From SIG607 sp045601805 (GTDB taxonomy: Bacteria > Bacillota > Clostridia > Oscillospirales > Acutalibacteraceae), in assembly GCA_045601805.1 (NCBI GenBank), contig JAZSAJ010000059.1, forward strand, positions 1-64,000: a DNA stretch of 64,000 nt. Reading direction: 5' to 3'. The translations under genes were made by a program, and so were the position numbers. The notes below the pieces were generated by a model. The model saw only the letters and a list, made by a program, of their open reading frames with translations. It did not search any database and had not been told where the DNA came from. Shown piece by piece: positions 39,518-48,387 of the stretch (positions are counted from its first letter, which is position 1; every line of letters starts with the position of its first letter).

Positions 39518-39775
39518 ATGAGCGGAAAAATTAAACTTCACGACCTTGATTTTAACGAATTTATTAAAGCGCTTGACAGTTGCAAAGGCGATGTTTTTTT
39601 GGAAACTGCAGACGGCGACATTTTAAATCTTAAATCTAAACTTTGCCAAATTGTTGGCCTTGCCACAATTTTAGAGGGCGCAAAGGTTTCGGAAGCCGTT
39701 ATAAGATGCGCAAATCCCGAAGACGAAACAATTTTGTTCCGTTTTAATTTGTACGGCGAACTTCCGCAACAATAA
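39518..39775 (+). CDS. Small conserved clostridial protein (family often mislabelled 'polyA polymerase')
   Basis: An 85-residue protein, KLHDLDFNEFIKALDSCKGDVFLE at the start and a block DGDILNLKSKLCQIVGL in the middle. I recall this pattern from short clostridial proteins labelled 'polya polymerase'; it has no nucleotidyltransferase motif and its function is unknown. ATG 39518 is seven bases after GGAGGT; the frame upstream of it (from 39476) overlaps the promoter and is not coding. It is co-transcribed with the next gene. Confidence 0.75.
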   Translation: MSGKIKLHDLDFNEFIKALDSCKGDVFLETADGDILNLKSKLCQIVGLATILEGAKVSEAVIRCANPEDETILFRFNLYGELPQQ

Positions 39776-39795
39776 TTTTTTAAAGAGGTAAAAAA

Positions 39796-40062
39796 GTGGA
39801 TAATTTATTAACTTACAAAGAAAAACCTTTGGTAAGAAAAGGCAACATAATTTATTTTGGCGATATGAGTGAAAAATACATTACCCGACTTACTGTTTTA
39901 ACAAGCCAAAACGATGTTGCTGAAAAAATTAAAATTGAACTTATGTTAAGCGACACAGGTCTTGATGAAAAATCGCGCATAACAAAAAGCAGCGAAAAGG
40001 TTGGTTTTTACGAAGCGCTTGATATTGCTTACATTTGGCTTACAAGGTTTAATAAACAATAA
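39796..40062 (+). CDS. Small hypothetical protein
   Basis: An 88-residue soluble protein with no motif that I recognise; mixed alpha/beta pattern with VRKGNIIYFGDMSEKYITRL near the N-terminus. GTG start at 39796 with AAAGAGG upstream, 20 bp after the preceding small gene. The pair shares a promoter and terminator. Confidence 0.7.
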   Translation: MDNLLTYKEKPLVRKGNIIYFGDMSEKYITRLTVLTSQNDVAEKIKIELMLSDTGLDEKSRITKSSEKVGFYEALDIAYIWLTRFNKQ

Positions 40063-40063
40063 C

Positions 40064-40099
40064 AAAAAGCTGTTCGGAAAATTCCGAACAGCTTTTTTA
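40064..40099. terminator. Bidirectional terminator
   Basis: AAAAAGCTGTTCGGAA/TTCCGAACAGCTTTTT, nearly perfect, between the small-protein pair and uppP. Confidence 0.92.
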
Positions 40100-40100
40100 T

Positions 40101-40964
40101 TTAAAACACATAAGTAAAGAAAATTATTACCAAAATGCCAAGTGCAATTCTGTAATAACCAAACGCGCTGAAATCTTTTTTCTTTATATAACCAATAAAG
40201 AATTTTATTGCCAGTACCGACACAATAAATGCCGTAACCATACCGGTCATAAGGATTACCAACTGCATTGCGTAGTTTGAATAACCCGTACCGCTTCCAC
40301 TAATTTCTAATATGTATTTTAATATTTTTAAACCGCTTGCGCCTGCCATAACAGGTACTGCCATAAAGAAACTGTATTCCGCCGAGGCAGTGCGCGAAGT
40401 ACCCAAAAGCACCGCGCCCAAAATTGTAACACCCGAACGCGAAGTGCCCGGTATCATTGCAAGAATTTGGCAAACACCAATTAAAAATGCGGTTTTATAA
40501 CTTAAATCTTTCATTGTTTTAATTTTCGGCGTAGCGTTCTTTTTAAGCGCTTCAATAACAATAAAAGCAATACCGTAAATTATTAGCGTTGCCGCAATTA
40601 CAAAGGCGTTTACCTTTTCATTATAAAACAGTTCGTTAATTTTATCGTCAAACAAAAGCCCAATAACGCCGGCAGGAATAGCGCCAACCAAAACCTTGCC
40701 CCAAATAGATAAACTGTTTTTGTTTACAAAACCCTTTTCACGCTTTGTATTAAAGGGCCAAAGTTTATCAAAATACAAAACAACAACCGCCAAAACCGCG
40801 CCAAGTTGTATAACAACTTCAAACATTTCGCGGAAAGCAGGGTCGTCTTTTGCAAAGCCAAGCACCTTTTCAAGCAAAATTAAATGCCCGGTGCTGCTAA
40901 TGGGTAACCATTCGGTTATGCCTTCAATGATACCCAAAAGAATTGATTTAATCATTTCAACCAT
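40101..40964 (-). CDS. uppP: Undecaprenyl-diphosphatase UppP (BacA)
   Basis: A 287-residue membrane phosphatase that recycles the lipid carrier of peptidoglycan synthesis. Family motifs are IIEGITEWLPISSTGHLIL (catalytic Glu-rich) and IPGTSRSGVTILGAVLLG. About eight helices. ATG 40964 follows AAAGGAGA; an upstream in-frame ATG (40982) has none. Bacitracin tolerance is a known side effect of high UppP. Confidence 0.95.
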   Translation of the reverse strand: MVEMIKSILLGIIEGITEWLPISSTGHLILLEKVLGFAKDDPAFREMFEVVIQLGAVLAVVVLYFDKLWPFNTKREKGFVNKNSLSIWGKVLVGAIPAGVIGLLFDDKINELFYNEKVNAFVIAATLIIYGIAFIVIEALKKNATPKIKTMKDLSYKTAFLIGVCQILAMIPGTSRSGVTILGAVLLGTSRTASAEYSFFMAVPVMAGASGLKILKYILEISGSGTGYSNYAMQLVILMTGMVTAFIVSVLAIKFFIGYIKKKDFSAFGYYRIALGILVIIFFTYVF

Positions 40965-41006
40965 AAAGCATTCTCCTTTCATGGCGAAACCATTTTACCA
41001 TATGTT

Positions 41007-42431
41007 TTACTTTTTGCCAAGAATATCTTTATAAAGGCGAATATACTTGTTTGCCGAAGCGCCCCAACTGTTATCACACTGCATTGCGCGACGGGTTAAA
41101 ATTTCCCAACCCTCTTTATTATTAAAGCCCTTTACCGCGCGTGAAAGGGTGAACTTCATATCGTGGGCATTATAGTTTGTAAAGGTAAAGCCGTTGCCAA
41201 GGTTATTATGACTGTCTTTAATGGTATCAGCAAGACCGCCTGTTTCGCGCACAATGGGAATTGTGCCGTATTTAAGGGCAACCATTTGCGCCAAACCGCA
41301 AGGTTCGCTTTGGCTTGGCATTAAAAATATATCGGCGCCTGCGTAAATTTTATGCGCAAGTTCGGGTACAAAGCCAAGTTTTACTGCCACCCTGCCCTTA
41401 TATTTTTCTGCCATTTGGTAGAAGAATGTTTCAAATTCCCAGTCGCCCGAGCCAAGTATTACAAACTGCACGTTTTCACTAAGCATTTCTTCAAAAACAT
41501 GCTTAACCAAATCAAACCCTTTGTGTTTTACCATGCGTGAAACCATGCCCACAAGCGCAACATTTTCGTTTACTTCAAGTCCCATTTCTTTTTGAAGTTC
41601 TGCCTTGTTAAACGCTTTATCACTTAATGTTTCTTCGGTAAAGTTTTTATAAATAAGCGGGTCAGTTTCGGGGTTATAAACATCTATATCAATACCGTTT
41701 ACAATGCCCGAAAGTTTACCCTTTAATTCATTTAAAATTCTATCTAAACCGTGCGCATAATATGGGTCTAAAATTTCGTTTGCATAGGTTGGCGAAACGG
41801 TTGTAATGCGGTCGGCTTCTTGCAAACCGCCCTTTAAAAAGTTTACACAACCGTCGTAATCAACAACACCTGTATATTTTTCGTCTATGCCAACAACATC
41901 CTGCAAAAGTTCATAACCGTACTTGCCCTGGTATGCAATATTATGAATTGTAATCACCGTTTTTATGTCCCTGTAAAATTCGTTTTCGCGGTAATAGGCG
42001 TTTAAGTAAACCGGAACAAGCGAAGTTTGCCAGTCGTTACAATGAATAACATCGGGTTTAAAATCAATATGCGGTAAAATTTCAATAACCGCGCGTGAAA
42101 AGAAAGCATAACGCTCGGCATCGTCGTAAAAGCCGTAAAGCGACGGCCTTTTAAAATAATATTGGTTATCAATAAAATAATAAATTACTCCGTCAAGTTT
42201 TGCCTCAAACACACCGCAGTACTGTCTGCGCCAAGCAACAGGAACGGTTATGTTTGTAATAAATGTCATTTTATCTTTAAATTCTTGTTTAATTGTATCG
42301 TACAAAGGCAAAATTACCCTGCAGCCAATTAAACGGCGGCGAAGCGCCTTTGGAAGCGCGTAAGCCACATCGGCAAGACCGCCCGACTGTGCAAAAGGAT
42401 ACGCTTCGCTTGTTGCATATAATACTTTCAT
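41007..42431 (-). CDS. glgA: Glycogen synthase (ADP-glucose)
   Basis: A 474-residue GT5 glycosyltransferase extending alpha-1,4-glucan from ADP-glucose. The N-terminal donor site is PFAQSGGLADVAYALPKAL (Gln at the position of the common Lys in KTGGL, a variant also seen elsewhere). The C-terminal nucleotide-binding block is DIFLMPSQSEPCGLAQMVALKYGTIPIVRETGGLADT. It abuts glgD directly and is the last gene of glgC-glgD-glgA. Confidence 0.94.
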   Translation of the reverse strand: MKVLYATSEAYPFAQSGGLADVAYALPKALRRRLIGCRVILPLYDTIKQEFKDKMTFITNITVPVAWRRQYCGVFEAKLDGVIYYFIDNQYYFKRPSLYGFYDDAERYAFFSRAVIEILPHIDFKPDVIHCNDWQTSLVPVYLNAYYRENEFYRDIKTVITIHNIAYQGKYGYELLQDVVGIDEKYTGVVDYDGCVNFLKGGLQEADRITTVSPTYANEILDPYYAHGLDRILNELKGKLSGIVNGIDIDVYNPETDPLIYKNFTEETLSDKAFNKAELQKEMGLEVNENVALVGMVSRMVKHKGFDLVKHVFEEMLSENVQFVILGSGDWEFETFFYQMAEKYKGRVAVKLGFVPELAHKIYAGADIFLMPSQSEPCGLAQMVALKYGTIPIVRETGGLADTIKDSHNNLGNGFTFTNYNAHDMKFTLSRAVKGFNNKEGWEILTRRAMQCDNSWGASANKYIRLYKDILGKK

Positions 42432-43556
42432 TTATTTTTCCACCTTTTCGCCTTTCCCGATAAACACAATTTTATTTGCTTTTTCGTCCACTTTTGCGCC
42501 GCTTAAAACACGCGACTCTTTATCCATTATTACATAATCTAACACAGCGTCTTTTTCAACCGTAGCGCCCTGCATAAGTATACTGTTTTTAACGGTTGCA
42601 CCCTCTGCCACCCTAACATTGCGGAAAACAACGCAGTTTTCTAAATTGCCTTCAATTACACAGCCGTCGGCAATAAGCGAATTTTTTACACAGGAATTTA
42701 TACCGTAGCGTGTTGGCATACCGTCGTGGGTTTTTGTGTAAATTGGACGGTCGGGGTTAAACAAACTGTTTTTGTTTTTGGAATTAAGCATTTTCATATT
42801 TAATTCAAAATACTTTTTTGTGCTGTCAACCACTTCGGCAAAGCCCGTAACTTCATAACCGTAAATTTTAAACTTATTAGTGTGGCGCGCAAGTAAATGA
42901 CGGCTAATACTTGTGTAACTGCTTGGAACTTTATTTAAAATTTCAATTAAAAATTCACGCTTGGTTATGGTTATATCCAAACTGTAATTTGCGCTTTCGC
43001 TCTTTTTGGGTAAAGAAATTTCCTTAACGAAATTATCTTTATCAAAGGTGAAAGTCATAATATCTTCGTGGTTTTTGGGAAGTTTTCCGTGTTTATAAGC
43101 AACCGTAAAATCGGCACCGCTTTCAGTATGTTTTCTATACATATCCATAATATCAACATTGCTTATAACATCGCAGTCGCAAAGCACAACATAATCTTGT
43201 TTTGCGCGTTCTAAATAACCCATAATGCCTTGAAGCGCATCAATATGGCCCTTGTAAACTTCGCCCTTTGAATCAATTGTAGAAAAAGGCGGAAGAATGA
43301 AAAGTCCACCGCTTTTGCGGTCTAAATCCCACGATTTACCGCCGCCTACATGGTCCATTAGCGACTGGTAGTTTTGTTTTGTTATAATTCCCACCTGGCC
43401 AATACCTGCATTAACAAGGTTAGAAAGCGAAAAATCTACCATACGGTAACGGCCTGCAACGGGTAATGACGCCATTGAGCGTAGGCTAGTCAGTTCAGGC
43501 ACAAGGTCATCGTGAACATTGGCAAAAAGAATGCCTAAAATATTGTTGGTTCTCAT
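42432..43556 (-). CDS. glgD: GlgD, regulatory subunit of glucose-1-phosphate adenylyltransferase
   Basis: 374 residues. The nucleotidyltransferase fold is followed by a left-handed beta-helix (hexapeptide repeats from about residue 290). The N-terminus LGILFANVHDDLVPELTSLRSMASLPVAGRYRMVDF lacks the full GGxGxRL catalytic loop, as in GlgD of Bacillus and clostridia, where it modulates GlgC. It overlaps glgC by 4 nt. Confidence 0.93.
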   Translation of the reverse strand: MRTNNILGILFANVHDDLVPELTSLRSMASLPVAGRYRMVDFSLSNLVNAGIGQVGIITKQNYQSLMDHVGGGKSWDLDRKSGGLFILPPFSTIDSKGEVYKGHIDALQGIMGYLERAKQDYVVLCDCDVISNVDIMDMYRKHTESGADFTVAYKHGKLPKNHEDIMTFTFDKDNFVKEISLPKKSESANYSLDITITKREFLIEILNKVPSSYTSISRHLLARHTNKFKIYGYEVTGFAEVVDSTKKYFELNMKMLNSKNKNSLFNPDRPIYTKTHDGMPTRYGINSCVKNSLIADGCVIEGNLENCVVFRNVRVAEGATVKNSILMQGATVEKDAVLDYVIMDKESRVLSGAKVDEKANKIVFIGKGEKVEK

Positions 43557-44776
43557 ATTTTTTCGCCCTCCTTAACATTTTTGCTAACCATTTGTTTGGC
43601 GCTAACAAAGGCGTTTTTACCAATTTTTACGCCTTCGGCTATAACGGGAATACCCCACTTTAAAATATCGGCTACTTCTTGCGGATTTTCGCCCACTGTG
43701 GCGCCCTTTTCCACCGTAACATTTTCGGCAATAATTGCATATTGCACATGGGCTCCTTTTTTAATTACACTGCCGGGCATAACAAGGGAATATTCAACCT
43801 TTGCGCCCTCTTCAATAGTTACATTTTCAAAAAGTATTGAATAGTCAACATCACCGCTTACTTCACAACCGTCGCACACAAGGGAATTTTCAACCTTTGC
43901 CGACGGCGAAATATACTGCGGTGGATAAGAATTTGAACGGGTATAAATCTTCCAATCCTTGCTGTCAAGCGTTAAATCTTCCTTGGGGTTTAATAAATCA
44001 AGGTTTGCGTCCCAGAGAGATTCAACAGTTCCAACATCTTTCCAATACCCCTGGAACCTGTACGCCATCATTTTTTCGCCCGAATTCAGCATTAGCGGTA
44101 TAACATCTTTGCCAAAGTCGTTAGAAGACTCTTTGTTCTTTTCGTCAATAGTTAAATATTCTTTAAGTTTATCGTAAGAAAACACATAAATACCCATTGA
44201 AGCCAAGTTGCTTTTTGGGTGTTCGGGTTTTTCCTGAAACTCGTAAATTTCTCCGTCTTCACGGGCGTTCATAATACCAAAGCGCGACGCTTCTTCCATT
44301 GGTACTTCCATAACGGCAATGGTGCAGGCGCTACCGCTTTTTTTATGGATTTTAAGCATTTTAGAATAATCCATTTTATAAATATGGTCGCCCGAAAGTA
44401 TAACAACATATTCGGGGTTATATCGTTCTATAAAGCCAAGGTTTTGGTAAATGGCGTTTGCTGTGCCCTTGTACCAGTCACCGCCCTTGCTTTTTTGGTA
44501 TGGCGGTAAAATGTGAACGCCACCGTCACGGCGGTCTAAATCCCACGGTTTACCGCTACCGATATAATCGTTTAATTCAAGCGGTTGGTACTGTGTTAAA
44601 ACACCAACAGTATCAATGCCCGAATTTATGCAGTTAGAAAGAGGAAAATCTATAATACGGTACTTTCCGCCGTAAGGTACGGCAGGTTTTGCAATTTTTT
44701 GGGTAAGCACTCCAAGTCGGCTTCCCTGTCCGCCAGCCAAAAGCATTGCAACACATTCTGTTTTTTTCAATGTCAT
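43553..44776 (-). CDS. glgC: Glucose-1-phosphate adenylyltransferase, catalytic subunit
   Basis: 407 residues. It makes ADP-glucose from ATP and glucose-1-phosphate, the committed step of glycogen synthesis. The catalytic loop MLLAGGQGSRLGVLTQKIAKPAVP is intact, with sugar-binding EFQEKPEHPKSN and a C-terminal beta-helix. First gene of the operon; ATG 44776 sits three bases after GGAG, and an overlapping TTG at 44779 is less likely. Promoter TTGAAA-N17-TATTAT is at 44836-44864. Confidence 0.94.
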   Translation of the reverse strand: MTLKKTECVAMLLAGGQGSRLGVLTQKIAKPAVPYGGKYRIIDFPLSNCINSGIDTVGVLTQYQPLELNDYIGSGKPWDLDRRDGGVHILPPYQKSKGGDWYKGTANAIYQNLGFIERYNPEYVVILSGDHIYKMDYSKMLKIHKKSGSACTIAVMEVPMEEASRFGIMNAREDGEIYEFQEKPEHPKSNLASMGIYVFSYDKLKEYLTIDEKNKESSNDFGKDVIPLMLNSGEKMMAYRFQGYWKDVGTVESLWDANLDLLNPKEDLTLDSKDWKIYTRSNSYPPQYISPSAKVENSLVCDGCEVSGDVDYSILFENVTIEEGAKVEYSLVMPGSVIKKGAHVQYAIIAENVTVEKGATVGENPQEVADILKWGIPVIAEGVKIGKNAFVSAKQMVSKNVKEGEKI

Positions 44777-44835
44777 CAACTCCGAATTATATTATATTTT
44801 ACCCCTAAGCGCACTATTACATAATGGCTAACTTT

Positions 44836-44864
44836 ATAATATCAAATTTTTACACCTTTTTCAA
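44836..44864 (-). promoter_or_regulatory. glgCDA promoter
   Basis: Minus strand TTGAAA (44864-44859), 17-nt spacer, TATTAT (44841-44836). Confidence 0.65.
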
Positions 44865-44953
44865 GTAATTATTAGCAAAAATAGTTTAACACAATAAAAC
44901 TTTTACCGCATAATTTGTGCAATTTAAACAAATATTTACAGTTTTTTGCAAAT

Positions 44954-44996
44954 AAAAAAGCCCGACTGTTGTCGGGCTTTGGTTTTAATTATACTG
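44954..44996. repeat. 43-bp direct repeat carrying a terminator, left copy
   Basis: AAAAAAGCCCGAC-TGTT-GTCGGGCTTT followed by GTTTTAATTATACTG. It is identical to 46358-46400 except for two bases. As a hairpin it can end transcription in either direction; it lies downstream of the acyltransferase gene. Confidence 0.85.
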
Positions 44997-45055
44997 TTTG
45001 GTTTCGCCTGTTGTGGTTTAGACAAGGTGACGGGAGAACCGTCTATCGCATCCCT

Positions 45056-46234
45056 CTAATACTTGATTTTTGCATGAAGATACATAATAAATTTATCGTA
45101 TATAAATTTAGATAGCACAGGAACTGCAACACCTAAAAGTAAATAGATAATTCGTATTTTTGAAACTTCTCCCGGGAAAGCATACCACAAGGTGTTTTTA
45201 AAATTTTCAATATTAAATGAGGAAATATTAATGAATTTGTTTAAAATAAATAGCCCAAAATTAATTATGAATACTATGAAGCCGTGATGCATCATAATTG
45301 CAAAGGTATTATTGCCAATAGCATAAACTAATTTATTGTTTTCAAAAACAGGGGCAAACATTTCAAAAATACAAGCAACTAATAGAATAGATATGGTTGT
45401 TATAGCGGTTATAAGCAAGGGATTTCCTGTAAATCTTGCAAAAACAACCAACGCCTCTAACCCGTTTTCGCCGTTAAGGAACAGACAAACCGACAAAACA
45501 ACGGCTAAAATAATTATAAGTCTGCCGTTGTTGGCGTTAAATACCTTTTCGTGTTTTTTGTAAACATAACCCAACTGAAAATACGGCAACATAAATCCTG
45601 CTTTAGTCAAAACAAGGTAAAAACCGTAATTATAACCTTTTTGAGCAAAGATAATTGAAATAACCGAAATGACAAATGTGAAAGTAAGAAGTGCAAAGTC
45701 ATTTAATATATGTAATTTATTTAGCGACTTGCGAAGAGCGAAAATAACCATAACATCAATAAACAATGTCAGTAAAAACCATGCTGGTATATTAAAATGA
45801 AATTGATGCCCATCCACCCATGGTCTTACGAAAAGCGAATGCCAGCTCAAATTATCGCCGTAATCTATAATATCATACTTTCTTGCAACCGTATTGATAA
45901 TGCCATAAATAAAATTCCACAAAAAATACGGTAAAACAAGGGTTGAAATCTTGCTTTTTATGAAAGCAAAACAGTTGGTATTATCTGATTTTGCATTGTA
46001 AAAGAATCCCGAAACAAAGACAAATATAGGCATAAAGATAAAAATAGGAGAAACCCAATTGTCCATTGGGAAAACAATTCCGCCGCCACCGGTGTGGGCG
46101 CAAATAACGGCAATAATAAAATATGCCTTAATTAAATTCATTTTTGTGTTGGTTTTGCGGTTTTTTACTTTATTTATTTTATCTACTTTTGCTTGTAGAA
46201 ACGAGCAATACAATTTTTTAATATAATTCCCCAT
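45056..46234 (-). CDS. Acyltransferase family 3 membrane protein
   Basis: A 392-residue integral membrane acyltransferase (OafA/WecH/NolL superfamily), which O-acetylates surface sugars or lipids. The N-terminal block NLIKAYFIIAVICAHTGGGG carries the conserved His of this family, and WFLLTLFIDVMVIFAL and about ten membrane helices follow. It is isolated from other envelope genes and is bracketed by a duplicated terminator and REP-like palindrome pieces, so it looks inserted. Lower GC than neighbours fits transfer, though this was judged by eye. Confidence 0.85.
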   Translation of the reverse strand: MGNYIKKLYCSFLQAKVDKINKVKNRKTNTKMNLIKAYFIIAVICAHTGGGGIVFPMDNWVSPIFIFMPIFVFVSGFFYNAKSDNTNCFAFIKSKISTLVLPYFLWNFIYGIINTVARKYDIIDYGDNLSWHSLFVRPWVDGHQFHFNIPAWFLLTLFIDVMVIFALRKSLNKLHILNDFALLTFTFVISVISIIFAQKGYNYGFYLVLTKAGFMLPYFQLGYVYKKHEKVFNANNGRLIIILAVVLSVCLFLNGENGLEALVVFARFTGNPLLITAITTISILLVACIFEMFAPVFENNKLVYAIGNNTFAIMMHHGFIVFIINFGLFILNKFINISSFNIENFKNTLWYAFPGEVSKIRIIYLLLGVAVPVLSKFIYDKFIMYLHAKIKY

Positions 46235-46268
46235 TAAATTCGCCTCTTAAAAGTATTTTAAAACAATC

Positions 46269-46302
46269 AGGGGACGGTTCTGTGTATTACAGTTGTCCCT
46301 TG
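46269..46302. repeat. REP-like imperfect palindrome with GGGGACGGTTCT
   Basis: AGGGGACGGTTCTGTG folds against ACAGTTGTCCCTT in the leader of the acyltransferase gene. The inverted counterpart AGAACCGTC occurs at 45035-45043 on the other side of the gene. GGGGACGGTTCT-type palindromes are known substrates of REP-associated IS200-like transposases; no transposase gene is present here. Confidence 0.55.
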
Positions 46303-46357
46303 ATTACCTTTCTTGTTTTCTAATATTATATTAACACATTTATTGGATTTTGGCAAC

Positions 46358-46400
46358 AAAAAAGCCCGACTGTTGTCGGGCTTTAGTTTTAATTATTCTG
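46358..46400. repeat. 43-bp direct repeat carrying a terminator, right copy
   Basis: Right copy of the element at 44954-44996. It is the natural terminator of the ispH-S1 operon, overlapping its last codons (stop at 46393). Confidence 0.85.
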
Positions 46401-48387
46401 CAGTTTCTTCTGCAACTGTTTCTTCAGCAGTTTCTTCGGCCTTTTCTTCTTCGGGAAGAAGTGCGCGGATAGAAAGACTAACGCGTTTTTTCTCTAAATC
46501 AACTGCGGTGATTTTTGCTTCAACTTCCTGACCAACGGTAAGTTCATCCTGCGGTTTTGCAACATGTTTGTTTGCAATTTGCGAAATATGAATAAGACCG
46601 TCAATGCCGGGGATAATTCTTGCAAATGCGCCGTAAGTAGTCATGCTAACGATGGTAACCTTAATTACATCGTCAACTGCATAGTTGTTTTGGAAAATAA
46701 CCCACGGGTTTTCTTCTTCTTTTTTGTAACCCAAAGAAATTTTCTTCTTTTCGGTGTCAATGGCTTTAACATAAACTTCAACTGTATCGCCAACTAACAC
46801 AACTTCCGACGGGTTTTTAATGCGCTGCCAGGAAAGTTCAGAAACATGAACCATACCGTCAACGCCGCCGATATCAACAAATGCACCGTAAGAAGTAAGT
46901 GATTTTACAACTCCTGTGAATTTATCGCCAACTGCAATGTTTTCCCAAATAGCAGCGCTTGCTGCTTTCTTTTCTTCGCGAAGAACATTGCGAATAGAAC
47001 CAACTGCTTTTCTTCCGCGGCCTGTTTCAATAATGCGGAAACGAACTTTTTGACCTTTTAATTCGTCAAGTGAATCGCTTTTATAAAGTGTTGCCTGAGA
47101 AGCGGGAATGAACACGCGAATACCTTCGCAGTATACAACAACGCCGCCTTTAATAACATCTTTAACAGTTCCCTCTAGAACAGTATTTTCTTCTTTTGCG
47201 CTAACGATTTTATCCCAGCCGGCAATCGCATCAAAGCGGCGCTTTGAAAGCATTACTATTCCTTCCTGGTCGTTTGTACGCATAATAATTAGGTCAAGTA
47301 CATCTCCGACCTTAACATCTTTAACTAAGTCAACATTATCATCAGAAGAATATTCTTCTTTGGTTAAATAACCGGCAAGACCTCTTCCAATATCAAGTTG
47401 TACTTCGTTCTCGCTTACGGCAAGAACAACGCCCTTAACCTTTTGATTACCGTTAAGTTCGTTTAAAGATGCTTCAAATGCTTCCTCGTCTGTCATTTCA
47501 GCGAAGCTTTTCTGAACAACTTCACCAAGTTGTTCAATTGATTGATTGTTTTCCGACATGGTTTTAATAACCTCCTTAATTATACGCGCCGGTGTAGACG
47601 CCCCTGCAACGACCCCAACATGACAACTGTTTTTAAACATATCGTTTGTTAATTCCGCCGCCGTTTCAACAAAGAAAACGCGGTCGCAATTAGCACGGCA
47701 TACATCAAAAAGTTTTGTGGTGTTTGAACTGTGCCTTCCGCCCACAACAACCATTGTGTCGCAGACCTTAGACAGTTCAGCCGCCTCTTGCTGCCTTTTG
47801 GCAGTCGCATTACATATTGTATCAAAAACAAACGCATTTGTATAGTTATTTTTTAAAAAAATCTTACATTCTTCAAAAATTTTTGCATTAAATGTCGTTT
47901 GACTGACCACTTTAAAGGGTTTTTTAATAAAATTTTCGTCATTTTTTAGTATTTCACGCAGTTCTTCGGCATCTTTAAACACGCGTGAATAACCCAAGCA
48001 ATGCCCTCTTATGCCAATAACCTCTTCATGTTTTTCGTCGCCGGCAATTAAAACAGGGGTGTTATCTGACGAAACTATGCTGTGAATTTTTGCAACAAAC
48101 GGGCAGGTTGCGTCTACCACATTTTCGCATTTTCCCTGCGCTTTTTCCATTACGCTTTTGGGTACGCCATGGGAACGAATTACAAGCGTTTCGTTTTCGT
48201 TTGCTTCTTCTACCGAAGCCACTTCGCGCACGCCTAATTCATTTAATGTTTCCACCATTTGTTTATTATGTATAATAGGTCCTAAAGTACAAACCTTTTC
48301 GCCTTTTTCGGCAAGTGAGGTTACCATATTAACCGCACGGTCAACCCCAAAACAAAATCCGGCTGTTTTTGCCAATGTTATTTTCAA
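46393..48387 (-). CDS. ispH: IspH (HMBPP reductase) fused to ribosomal protein S1-type domains
   Basis: A 664-residue fusion. Residues 1-~285 are 4-hydroxy-3-methylbut-2-enyl diphosphate reductase, the last step of the MEP isoprenoid path, with its three [4Fe-4S] cysteines in AGFCFGVDRAV, VDATCPFV and DTICNATAKRQ, plus TSNTTKL-like HSSNTTK. After a linker come four S1 RNA-binding repeats (for example SYGAFVDIGGVDGMVHVSEL), then an acidic Glu/Ala tail. This fusion is known in Clostridia. Start TTG 48387 (RBS GGGAG) overlaps the plsC stop. Last gene of a seven-gene operon. Confidence 0.93.
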   Translation of the reverse strand: MKITLAKTAGFCFGVDRAVNMVTSLAEKGEKVCTLGPIIHNKQMVETLNELGVREVASVEEANENETLVIRSHGVPKSVMEKAQGKCENVVDATCPFVAKIHSIVSSDNTPVLIAGDEKHEEVIGIRGHCLGYSRVFKDAEELREILKNDENFIKKPFKVVSQTTFNAKIFEECKIFLKNNYTNAFVFDTICNATAKRQQEAAELSKVCDTMVVVGGRHSSNTTKLFDVCRANCDRVFFVETAAELTNDMFKNSCHVGVVAGASTPARIIKEVIKTMSENNQSIEQLGEVVQKSFAEMTDEEAFEASLNELNGNQKVKGVVLAVSENEVQLDIGRGLAGYLTKEEYSSDDNVDLVKDVKVGDVLDLIIMRTNDQEGIVMLSKRRFDAIAGWDKIVSAKEENTVLEGTVKDVIKGGVVVYCEGIRVFIPASQATLYKSDSLDELKGQKVRFRIIETGRGRKAVGSIRNVLREEKKAASAAIWENIAVGDKFTGVVKSLTSYGAFVDIGGVDGMVHVSELSWQRIKNPSEVVLVGDTVEVYVKAIDTEKKKISLGYKKEEENPWVIFQNNYAVDDVIKVTIVSMTTYGAFARIIPGIDGLIHISQIANKHVAKPQDELTVGQEVEAKITAVDLEKKRVSLSIRALLPEEEKAEETAEETVAEETAE

